A DNA stretch of 25,052 bases from an uncultured Eubacteriales bacterium (GTDB lineage Bacteria; Bacillota; Clostridia; Oscillospirales; Acutalibacteraceae). How positions within the stretch are numbered: the stretch's first letter is position 1; every line of letters starts with the position of its first letter. The notes under the pieces were generated by a model, which ran no database searches, was not told the origin of the DNA, and saw nothing but the letters and a program-made list of their open reading frames with translations. Below are positions 13,317-19,846 of the stretch, piece by piece. Both the position numbers and the translations under genes were made by a program. The stretch lies in the NCBI GenBank assembly GCA_934486755.1, contig CAKSQT010000019.1, positions 1 through 25,052 of the forward strand. Reading direction: 5' to 3'.

Positions 13317-13874
13317 TTATGCGCGCTCCATATACTCGCCTGTACGTGTGTCAATTCTAATCATATCGCCTTCGTTTATGAAAAGCGGAACACGTATTTC
13401 GCAACCTGTTTCAAGAGTTGCGGGCTTTGTTGCATTTGTAGCAGTATCGCCTTTAAATCCGGGATCGGTTTCGGTTACTTGAAGTTCTACAAATGTAGGA
13501 GGCTCAACACCGAATACTTTTCCCTTGTAAGACAAAATCTTACATACCATATTTTCCTTTACAAATTTGAAATTATCGCCAAGCTCGCTTCCGTTAATGG
13601 GAATAAGCTCATAGGTTTCCTGATCCATAAAGTAATATAAATCGCCGTCGTTATAGGAATATTCCATATCCTTGCGCTCAACAAAAGCCGAGGGGAATTT
13701 AGCGGTCGGGTTATAACTCTTTTCAACCACAGCGCCTGTTATAACGTTTTTAATTTTCGTTCTTACAAAAGCGGCGCCTTTACCCGGTTTAACGTGCTGA
13801 AATTCGATTATTTGAAGCACATTTCCGTCTTCCTCAAAGGTTACGCCGTTTCTGAAATCGCCTGCACTTATCAT
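13317..13874 (-). CDS. efp: Elongation factor P
   Basis: EF-P rescues ribosomes stalled at consecutive prolines. At 185 residues it has the standard length and three beta-barrel domains. The tip loop reads VKPGKGAAFVR with K32, the residue modified in many bacteria; no modification gene is present here. The C-terminal signature TDPGFKGDTATNATKPATLE is clear. I chose ATG 13874 because GGAGGATC lies eight bases before it; a TTG six codons earlier would overlap that site. A perfect-consensus promoter drives it, and the CD1247-type gene follows in the same operon. Confidence 0.97.
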   Translation of the reverse strand: MISAGDFRNGVTFEEDGNVLQIIEFQHVKPGKGAAFVRTKIKNVITGAVVEKSYNPTAKFPSAFVERKDMEYSYNDGDLYYFMDQETYELIPINGSELGDNFKFVKENMVCKILSYKGKVFGVEPPTFVELQVTETDPGFKGDTATNATKPATLETGCEIRVPLFINEGDMIRIDTRTGEYMERA

Positions 13875-13901
13875 AAATGTCTGATCCTCCAAAACAATAA
13901 T

Positions 13902-13970
13902 ATATCAAATAGATTATATAGCTTTTTGCACTCTTTGTCAAGATTTTGATTATTGTGTTGTATTTGATAT
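13902..13970. repeat. 10-bp perfect inverted repeat flanking the efp promoter
   Basis: ATATCAAATA (13902-13911) and TATTTGATAT (13961-13970) are exact inverted copies with 49 bases between. The left arm covers the predicted efp start of transcription and the right arm lies upstream of the efp -35, on the side of the divergent D-lactate dehydrogenase gene. A looping or dimeric regulator is possible. In an AT-rich region chance cannot be excluded. Confidence 0.4.
13913..13941 (-). promoter_or_regulatory. efp promoter, full sigma-A consensus
   Basis: TTGACA (13936-13941), 17 bases and TATAAT (13913-13918) match consensus at every position. The start would be near 13906, giving a leader of about 32 bases with GGAGGATC. 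Strong constitutive expression is expected for a translation factor. Confidence 0.88.
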
Positions 13971-14033
13971 GAATTTTTGCCGATTTTCGGCGCAATATAA
14001 GAAAACGAATATTTATTTTTATAGGAGCGAAAT

Positions 14034-15020
14034 ATGAAAACCATTGCTTTTTTTGACGCAAAACCGTATGATCGCGAAAGTTTTATGAGATTTGCCGACG
14101 ATGAAATAAACATAAGATTTTTTGAAAACAAACTAAACCGCGACACCGTGAGTATGGCGGCTTGCTGCGACGGTGTGTGCGCATTTGTAAACGACGAAAT
14201 AAACCGCGATGTAATAGACGCGCTCGAAAAATACGGCGTGGGCGTGGTAGCGCTGCGCTGTGCGGGATACAACAATGTCGAGTTAAAATATGCCGAGGGC
14301 CGCATAACGGTGTTAAGGGTTCCAGCATATTCGCCTTATGCGATTGCCGAACACACTATGGGAATGATACTGACTCTCAACAGGAAACTGCACCGCGCTT
14401 ATATCAGAACCCGCGACCACAATTTTTCGCTTGAAGGACTTACGGGTTTCGATCTGCACGGAAAGACGGTAGGCATTATAGGCACGGGAAAAATAGGCTG
14501 TTGCTTTGCGGATATATGCAACGGCTTCGGTATGAACATTCTCGGCTTTGACCCGTACCAAAACGACGGTTTTAAGGGAAAATACACCGACCTTGCCGCA
14601 CTTTTAAAGAGCAGCGACATAATCTCCCTGCACTGTCCCCTGACCAAGGAAAACCGCCACCTTATATGCGAAGACACCCTTAAAAAAATGAAAAAAGGGG
14701 TTTATATTATAAACACTTCGCGAGGTCAGCTTATTGATACAGGCGCCCTGATAGACGGTATGAAATCGGGAACGGTCGGCGCGGCGGGACTTGACGTATA
14801 CGAAGAAGAAACGGCGCTTTTCTTTGAGGACTATTCCGACGAAATAATCCTTGACGATACGCTTTCTACCCTCATAGCAATGCCGAACGTGTTGGTGACA
14901 TCGCATCAGGCGTTTTTAACGCGCGAAGCGCTTGACGGCATAGCAAAAACCACAATGGAAAACCTTAAATGCTATTTTGAGGGAAAACCGCTTGAAAACG
15001 AGGTCACAAGCAGCCGTTAA
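14034..15020 (+). CDS. ldhA: D-lactate dehydrogenase (2-hydroxyacid dehydrogenase)
   Basis: An NAD-dependent D-2-hydroxyacid dehydrogenase that most likely reduces pyruvate to D-lactate, re-oxidising NADH in fermentation. The 328-residue chain has the substrate-domain block LRCAGYNN (74-81), RVPAYSPYAIAEHTMG, a Rossmann fold with GTGKIG (150-155), and the catalytic residues R230 in NTSRGQ, E259 in DVYEEE and H291 in SHQAF. The close match to the E. coli LdhA-type blocks favours lactate over other hydroxyacids. ATG 14034 follows AGGAGC. It is the first gene of the only rightward block and diverges from efp. No clear promoter was found; a short palindrome (GCCGA-TTT-TCGGC, 13979-13991) lies upstream. 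Confidence 0.93.
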   Translation: MKTIAFFDAKPYDRESFMRFADDEINIRFFENKLNRDTVSMAACCDGVCAFVNDEINRDVIDALEKYGVGVVALRCAGYNNVELKYAEGRITVLRVPAYSPYAIAEHTMGMILTLNRKLHRAYIRTRDHNFSLEGLTGFDLHGKTVGIIGTGKIGCCFADICNGFGMNILGFDPYQNDGFKGKYTDLAALLKSSDIISLHCPLTKENRHLICEDTLKKMKKGVYIINTSRGQLIDTGALIDGMKSGTVGAAGLDVYEEETALFFEDYSDEIILDDTLSTLIAMPNVLVTSHQAFLTREALDGIAKTTMENLKCYFEGKPLENEVTSSR

Positions 15021-15032
15021 AAGAAATAATTC

Positions 15033-15061
15033 TTGAAAAAAATCACCTGCTGTGATATACT
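15033..15061 (+). promoter_or_regulatory. Promoter of the phosphatase-ruvX operon, extended -10
   Basis: TTGAAA (15033-15038), 17 bases and TATACT (15056-15061) with TGA before it make a good sigma-A promoter. The predicted start near 15068 lies one base before the ribosome site GGTGAT, so the leader is only about 11 bases. This excludes the GTG at 15052 as a start for the next gene. Confidence 0.75.
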
Positions 15062-15078
15062 TATCTTGGGTGATTGAT

Positions 15079-15747
15079 TTGACAAAATTGTATTTGATAA
15101 GGCACTGCGAGGCTTTGGGCAACGTTAAAAGAATTTTTCAGGGTTCTATCGACCTTGATATAAGCGAAACAGGCGCAAAACAGCTTGAATGTCTTAAAAA
15201 GCGTTTTCTTAATACAGAAATTGACGCGGTTTTTTCAAGTCCGCTGTTAAGGGCAAAAAAAACGGCTCACGCCGTTGCCGACCAGAAAGGATTGCCCGTA
15301 ATTCCGATTGACGGGCTTGCCGAAATACACGGCGGCATAGTTGAGGGCAAGCCGTTTGCCGAAACATTCGGCGCTATGCCCGAGCTTGCCGACACTTGGG
15401 ACAACCGCCCCGAGGATTTTGCACCCGAGGGCGGCGAGCCTATGCGCGCCGCTTACGATCGCATTTGGAACACGGTTCTTGACATTGCCCGTAAGAACGA
15501 AGGCAAAAGCATTGCAGTTGCAACGCACGGCGGTGTTTTGCGGTGCCTTAATTGCAGATTGCTTCACGGCGATATTTCACATTTGAAAGACACTCCGTGG
15601 TGCGACAACACTGCGGTAAATCTCGTTGAGTTTGACGGCGGCTTAAATCCGCGAGTAATATATATAAACGACATATCACATCTGCCGAAAGAACTTATCG
15701 TAAAGGGGAACAGACTTTCGAGCTTTATGAAAGGCGAAAAGCAATGA
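15079..15747 (+). CDS. Histidine phosphatase family protein (phosphoglycerate-mutase-like)
   Basis: A 222-residue branch-1 histidine phosphatase. It begins MTKLYLIRHCEALGN with the phospho-accepting H9 in RHCE, then FSSPLLRAKKTA, a predicted acid in GLAEIHGGIVEG, and the second catalytic histidine in VATHGGVLRCL. Members act on many phosphate esters, such as sugar or cobalamin intermediates; the substrate cannot be told here. The start is TTG 15079, four bases after GGTGAT. The promoter directly before it argues against the longer forms beginning at GTG 15052 or 15070. Its stop overlaps the ruvX start by four bases (ATGA), so the two are translated together. Confidence 0.9.
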   Translation: MTKLYLIRHCEALGNVKRIFQGSIDLDISETGAKQLECLKKRFLNTEIDAVFSSPLLRAKKTAHAVADQKGLPVIPIDGLAEIHGGIVEGKPFAETFGAMPELADTWDNRPEDFAPEGGEPMRAAYDRIWNTVLDIARKNEGKSIAVATHGGVLRCLNCRLLHGDISHLKDTPWCDNTAVNLVEFDGGLNPRVIYINDISHLPKELIVKGNRLSSFMKGEKQ

Positions 15748-16163
15748 TAATAATGTCGGTGGATCTCGGAAAGGCAAGAACGGGCATAGCGGTTTCGGAC
15801 AGCGGCGAGAGCTTTGCTTTTCCGAAAAAGGTAATAACACAGTATAATGAAGAAAAACTGATTGTTGAAATTTCCGATACTGCAAAAGAGCTTAATGCCG
15901 AACTGATAGTAGTCGGTTTCCCGAAAAATATGGACGGAAGCATAGGCTCGCGCGCTGAGGAATGCCGCTGTATTGCCGAAAAAATCAGCGCTCTAAGCGG
16001 ACTCGAAACGGTGCTATGGGATGAGCGGTGTACTACCATTTCCGCACATACGGCGCTCAACTACACAAACACACGCGGCAAAAAGCGCAAAGAAACTGTT
16101 GACGCGGTTGCGGCTGTGATAATTCTTGAAGATTATTTATCTTACAAAAAGAACAAGGCTTGA
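15744..16163 (+). CDS. ruvX: Holliday junction resolvase-like protein YqgF
   Basis: A 139-residue RNase-H-fold protein of the YqgF/RuvX family, linked to 16S rRNA 5' end maturation and proposed as a junction nuclease. Visible are VDLGKARTGIAV (catalytic D7), VVGFPKNMDGSIGSRAEEC, WDERCTT and DAVAAVIILEDYL with the last catalytic aspartate. ATG 15744 shares ATGA with the phosphatase stop; a second ATG nine bases on is possible. The stop codon lies inside the stem of the bidirectional terminator that follows. Confidence 0.95.
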   Translation: MIIMSVDLGKARTGIAVSDSGESFAFPKKVITQYNEEKLIVEISDTAKELNAELIVVGFPKNMDGSIGSRAEECRCIAEKISALSGLETVLWDERCTTISAHTALNYTNTRGKKRKETVDAVAAVIILEDYLSYKKNKA

Positions 16164-16195
16164 CAGAGTTTTTTCTGTCAAGCCTTGTTTTATTT
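16153..16195. terminator. Bidirectional terminator between ruvX and nfnB
   Basis: A perfect 15-bp stem, ACAAGGCTTGACAGA and TCTGTCAAGCCTTGT, with a six-base loop (16153-16188). Downstream T-rich runs lie on both sides: TTTATTTATT rightward and TCTTTTTG leftward. It serves two convergent genes only 26 bases apart. Confidence 0.92.
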
Positions 16196-17572
16196 ATTCA
16201 AATATTCGTCTATTGACTTGGCTGCGGTTTTACCCGCACCCATTGCAAGTATTACGGTAGCGGCGCCCGTTACGGCGTCTCCGCCCGCGTAAACACCTTG
16301 TTTGGAGGTTTCGCCCGTGCTTTCGGTAACAACTATACCTCCGCGCTTATTGACTTCAAGACCTTCGGTCGTGTTTTTGATAAGCGGATTAGGTGAGGTT
16401 CCTATCGACATTATCACGCAGTCGGCTTCGATTTCAAATTCGCTGTTCGGAATTGCGACAGGGCGCGCTCTGCCCGATTCGTCAGGCTCGGAAAGTTCCA
16501 TTTTTTCGCACACAACACCCGATACCCAACCGTCATTTCCGTTTATTTTAACGGGGTTTGTGAGGAATTTAAAGGTTATTCCCTCCTCCATTGCGTGTTC
16601 AACCTCCTCGCGCCTTGCGGGAAGTTCGTTTTCGGTTCGGCGGTAAACTATATGCACGTCGGCGCCTAAACGGCGTGCCGTACGCGCTGAGTCCATAGCA
16701 ACGTTTCCTCCGCCTACAACGACAACCTTTTTGCCGTGGAAAACGGGGGTCTGGCTGTCATTCTCGTACGCCTTCATAAGGTTGTTTCTCGTAAGAAATT
16801 CGTTTGCGGAATAAACGCCGTTAAGCGATTCGCCCTCGATACCCATAAATCTCGGAAGACCTGCTCCCGAACCGATAAACACCGCCTCATAGCCCATGTC
16901 AAACAGTTCGTCTACCGTGACGGTTTTACCGATTATCACGTTTGTGGCAATCTCTACCCCGTATTTTTTCAGCGTTTCTATTTCCTTTTTAACTATTTGC
17001 TTCGGGAGACGGAATTCGGGAATTCCGTAAACCAGCACTCCGCCCGCAAGATGCAGCGCTTCAAAAACGGTGACGGAATAACCTTTTTTCGCAAGGTCGC
17101 CCGCACACGTAAGCCCAGACGGACCCGACCCCACGACCGCGACCTTATGGCCGTTGCTTTTCGGAAGTTCGATATTTTCGCTGTTATGCGTGTTGTGCCA
17201 ATCGGCAACAAATCTTTCAAGGCGTCCTATACCGACAGGTTCGCCCTTTATTCCGCGCACACACTTTGACTCGCACTGCGTTTCCTGAGGGCAGACCCTT
17301 CCGCAGACCGCGGGCAGGCTTGAAGAAAGAGATATTACCTGATATGCGCCCTCGAAATCGCCCTCTTTTATTTTTGAAATAAACTCAGGTATATGAATAT
17401 TAACGGGACAGCCGCTCACACAGGGCATGTGCTTGCAGTTAAGGCAACGCATTGCTTCATTAAGCGCAGTATCCTCCGAATAGCCGAGCGCCACCTCCTT
17501 GAAGTTCTCAGCCCTTACCTCGGGAGATTGCGTAGGCATAGGATTTTTCTTAGGTTCCATATTTATCGGCAT
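16190..17572 (-). CDS. nfnB: NADPH-binding subunit of Nfn-type transhydrogenase (GltD-like flavoprotein)
   Basis: A 460-residue GltD-like flavoprotein. The N-terminus carries two sets of four cysteines for [4Fe-4S] clusters (C43, 46, 51, 55 and C90, 94, 100, 104). FAD binding is at VAVVGSGPSGL (about 144-154) and NADPH binding at VVVVGGGNVAMDSA. AGGDAVTGAATVILAMG is the C-terminal flavin motif. The partner gene nfnA lies five bases upstream. In anaerobes such a pair forms NfnAB, which uses NADH and reduced ferredoxin to reduce NADP by electron bifurcation. Databases often call this subunit glutamate synthase small chain, but no GltB subunit is present. ATG 17572 follows AAGGAGTG; a longer open frame to 17602 overlaps nfnA. 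Confidence 0.9.
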   Translation of the reverse strand: MPINMEPKKNPMPTQSPEVRAENFKEVALGYSEDTALNEAMRCLNCKHMPCVSGCPVNIHIPEFISKIKEGDFEGAYQVISLSSSLPAVCGRVCPQETQCESKCVRGIKGEPVGIGRLERFVADWHNTHNSENIELPKSNGHKVAVVGSGPSGLTCAGDLAKKGYSVTVFEALHLAGGVLVYGIPEFRLPKQIVKKEIETLKKYGVEIATNVIIGKTVTVDELFDMGYEAVFIGSGAGLPRFMGIEGESLNGVYSANEFLTRNNLMKAYENDSQTPVFHGKKVVVVGGGNVAMDSARTARRLGADVHIVYRRTENELPARREEVEHAMEEGITFKFLTNPVKINGNDGWVSGVVCEKMELSEPDESGRARPVAIPNSEFEIEADCVIMSIGTSPNPLIKNTTEGLEVNKRGGIVVTESTGETSKQGVYAGGDAVTGAATVILAMGAGKTAAKSIDEYLNK

Positions 17573-17577
17573 ATATT

Positions 17578-18414
17578 TCACTCCTTGTTGAAAAGATTGC
17601 ACGTCTGCTCATAAGCGTGTCTTTCAAAATCACGGTACATTGAGCCGCGTTTCATCGCCTCGTCAAAATCCACCTTATATCCGTCAAAATCGGGACCGTC
17701 TACGCAGGCAAATTTTGTCTTACCGTCAACCGTAAGGCGGCAGCCGCCGCACATTCCCGTTCCGTCAATCATAATCGGATTCATTGAAACGGTGGTTTTA
17801 ATGTTGTAGGGTCTTGCCGTATTAACAACAAATTTCATCATAACCAGCGGACCTATCGTTATGATTTCGTCATACCTTTCGCCGCTTTCAAGCGCGGCTT
17901 TTAAAGGCTCTGTAACAACGCCTTTTTTGCCGTAAGAGCCGTCGTCTGTCATTACGTGCAGCACCGAAGACGCTTCGCTGAATTCCTTTTCAAGAATTAC
18001 CAATTCCTTAGAACGGAAACCGATTATCGAATGTACCTCGCAACCCATCTCGGCGAGCTTGACAGCGATAGGCATAGCGATAGCGCAGCCGACGCCGCCG
18101 CCGACTATGCAAACCTTTTTAAGCCCTTCAAGATGCGTGGGGGTACCCAAGGGACCTGCAAAGTCTGAAATAAACTCGCCCTCATTCTTTTCATTTAAGA
18201 GCTTTGTAGTAGCTCCGACAACCTGAAAAATAATTGTAACCGTTCCGTTTTCTCTATCGTATCCCGCAACGGTAAGCGGTATGCGCTCGCCGTCATCATT
18301 TACACGGAGTATAATAAACTGTCCCGGTTCCGCTTTTTTAGCGACAAGCGGAGCCTGTATGACCATTTTAGTAACGGTAGGATTTAAAACTTCCTTTTTG
18401 ACTATTTTATACAC
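17578..18414 (-). CDS. nfnA: Ferredoxin/NADH-binding subunit of Nfn-type transhydrogenase
   Basis: A 278-residue flavoprotein of the ferredoxin-NADP reductase fold (also related to DHOD electron-transfer subunit PyrK). It has a FAD-binding barrel (about 1-95, with PGQFIILRVND and RIPLTVAG), a NAD domain with VCIVGGGVGCAIAMPIA, and a C-terminal [2Fe-2S] site DGTGMCGGCRL plus FACVDGPDFDG (C222, C225, C237, with D218 nearby). In the Thermotoga enzyme this cluster is held by one Asp and three Cys, which fits. I place the start at GTG 18414, nine bases after AAAGGA; a GTG six codons earlier overlaps that site. It precedes nfnB by five bases. Confidence 0.9.
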   Translation of the reverse strand: MYKIVKKEVLNPTVTKMVIQAPLVAKKAEPGQFIILRVNDDGERIPLTVAGYDRENGTVTIIFQVVGATTKLLNEKNEGEFISDFAGPLGTPTHLEGLKKVCIVGGGVGCAIAMPIAVKLAEMGCEVHSIIGFRSKELVILEKEFSEASSVLHVMTDDGSYGKKGVVTEPLKAALESGERYDEIITIGPLVMMKFVVNTARPYNIKTTVSMNPIMIDGTGMCGGCRLTVDGKTKFACVDGPDFDGYKVDFDEAMKRGSMYRDFERHAYEQTCNLFNKE

Positions 18415-18445
18415 GGTCTTTGTTCCTTTCACAATTTAATATTAG

Positions 18446-18468
18446 GGCGGCTCTTAAAAAGAACCGCC
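18446..18468 (-). other. Hairpin in the leader between alcohol dehydrogenase and nfnA
   Basis: GGCGGTTCTT and AAGAGCCGCC pair on the minus strand with one G-U pair and a short loop. No U-run follows in that direction (CTAATATT), so it is a poor terminator for the alcohol dehydrogenase gene. It lies after the predicted nfnA start of transcription, so it may be a leader structure for nfnAB. Confidence 0.5.
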
Positions 18469-18483
18469 TTTTGAACAAATTAT

Positions 18484-18512
18484 ATTATATATTATATTGG
18501 TTTAAAAATCAA
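18484..18512 (-). promoter_or_regulatory. nfnAB promoter inside the end of the alcohol dehydrogenase gene
   Basis: TTGATT (18507-18512), 17 bases and TATAAT (18484-18489). The -35 covers the last codons of the alcohol dehydrogenase gene (Val-Asp-Phe-stop). Other TATAAT-like strings nearby make the exact -10 uncertain. The start would be near 18477, leaving a leader of about 63 bases. Confidence 0.6.
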
Positions 18513-19698
18513 CCTCTGTTCCGTAATAGGTGCATTTAAGCAGTTTTGCCATAACCTCGGGGGTTATTTCTCTCGGATTAGAGCCTGTGCAGGCGTCGGC
18601 AACCGCATTTGCGGCAATTTCGTCAACCTTGTTCAAAAACTCTGCTTCGTCTACACCGAACTCTTTGAGAGTATGCGGAATATTCAACTCTGTATTCATT
18701 TTGTCAATCAAAGCGCAAAGGCTTTCGGTGAGCGCCTTATCGCTGTTGCCTTGAAGTCCGAGCATACGGGCTATATCGGCATATCTTTCCGAAGCGCGCT
18801 GATCGTGTGCGTTATACTTTATAACATAGGGCAGATATATGGCGTTTGCACAGCCGTGCGGAATGTGCTGACCTTTCATATTGCCCTCTGAAAATGCGGC
18901 TCCCGTTTTATGAGCCATTGAATGAACTATACCGAGAAGCGCGTTTGAAAACGCCATTCCAGCAAGGCACTGCGCGTCGTGCATCTGCTCGCGCGACTCG
19001 TGATTTCCTTTATAAGACGAGGGCAGATAGGCGGTTACCATTTCAATCGCTTTCATTGCGAGCGCGTCGGTATAATTGCTCGCAACGGTTGAAACGTAAG
19101 CCTCTATTGCGTGGGTAAGTGCGTCCATACCCGTGTGGGCAACGAGCTTTTGCGGCATTGTCTGGGCAAGCTCGGGGTCAACTATCGCAACGTCGGGGGT
19201 GATATTGAAATCCGCAAGCGGATATTTAATACCCTTTGAATAATCGGTAATTACGGAGAACGCAGTAACCTCCGTCGCCGTTCCCGAGGTTGAAGAAATA
19301 GCGCAGAATTTTGCCTTTGTTCTGAGTTTCGGGAAATTAAACGGTATGCAGAGTGATTCAAACGTCACATCGGGATACTCATAGAACGCCCACATAGCCT
19401 TTGCGGCGTCTATCGGAGAACCGCCGCCTATTGCGACTATCCAATCGGGTTCAAACTCGCGCATAGCCTCAGCACCGCGCATTACCGTTTCCACAGAAGG
19501 ATCGGGTTCAACGCCCTCGAACAGCTTTACCTCCATACCCGCTTCTTTTAGATAGGAAACAGCCTTATCCAAAAAGCCGAAGCGTTTCATAGAGCCGCCG
19601 CCGACAACAACGATTGCCTTCTTGCCGTCGAGCGTTTTTAAATTTTCCATTGCGTTTTTACCGAAATATATATCTCTCGGAAGTGTAAATCTTGCCAT
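18502..19698 (-). CDS. Iron-containing alcohol dehydrogenase
   Basis: A 398-residue group III (iron-dependent) dehydrogenase, probably reducing an aldehyde to an alcohol with NAD(P)H to close the fermentation redox balance. The dinucleotide motif GGGSPIDAAKA is at about 91-101 and STSGTATEVT at 136-145. By comparison with lactaldehyde reductase the metal ligands are D192 and H196 (GMDALTHAIEAY), H263 (MAHKTG) and H281 (PHGCAN). Relative to that enzyme there is a small insertion (SEGNMKGQHI) between the last two ligands. ATG 19698 follows AGGAGGAAAC. Butanol/ethanol-type activity is likely, but the substrate is unproven. It is transcribed alone, upstream of nfnAB. Confidence 0.93.
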   Translation of the reverse strand: MARFTLPRDIYFGKNAMENLKTLDGKKAIVVVGGGSMKRFGFLDKAVSYLKEAGMEVKLFEGVEPDPSVETVMRGAEAMREFEPDWIVAIGGGSPIDAAKAMWAFYEYPDVTFESLCIPFNFPKLRTKAKFCAISSTSGTATEVTAFSVITDYSKGIKYPLADFNITPDVAIVDPELAQTMPQKLVAHTGMDALTHAIEAYVSTVASNYTDALAMKAIEMVTAYLPSSYKGNHESREQMHDAQCLAGMAFSNALLGIVHSMAHKTGAAFSEGNMKGQHIPHGCANAIYLPYVIKYNAHDQRASERYADIARMLGLQGNSDKALTESLCALIDKMNTELNIPHTLKEFGVDEAEFLNKVDEIAANAVADACTGSNPREITPEVMAKLLKCTYYGTEVDF

Positions 19699-19740
19699 AC
19701 TTGTTTCCTCCTGAAAATATGTTTTTGTTTTTATGATTTG

Positions 19741-19749
19741 ATTATATCA
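19741..19749 (-). promoter_or_regulatory. Extended -10 promoter of the alcohol dehydrogenase gene
   Basis: TGATATAAT is a perfect extended -10 on the minus strand, with a start expected near 19734. The -35 is weak. A 19-base element TTGCA-N9-TGCAA (19779-19797) lies just upstream of where the -35 would be and may bind a regulator. The rest of the 148-base gap after addA shows no terminator. Confidence 0.55.
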
Positions 19750-19846
19750 CCTAAGCTCGGAGAATTGAAATATATTAATTGCATACTGCTATTGCAAAAA
19801 GTATATAGTTAAAATATGTCAAGTTAATTATTATTATACAAAACCG

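Noticed and set aside
12873..13640. A 255-codon rightward open frame opposite efp and the CD1247-type gene
   Set aside because: It is the complement of two well-supported genes, shows no family motif, has no ribosome site, and exists because GAY TGY-rich codons leave the other strand free of stops.
15052..15078. A longer phosphatase starting at GTG 15052 or GTG 15070
   Set aside because: GTG 15052 lies inside the predicted spacer and -10; GTG 15070 overlaps the ribosome site. The family normally starts just before the LIRHCE motif.
16190..17572. Glutamate synthase small subunit (GltD) as the identity of this flavoprotein
   Set aside because: There is no large GltB subunit nearby, and the adjacent FAD/[2Fe-2S] protein fits NfnA, so the Nfn pair is the better call.
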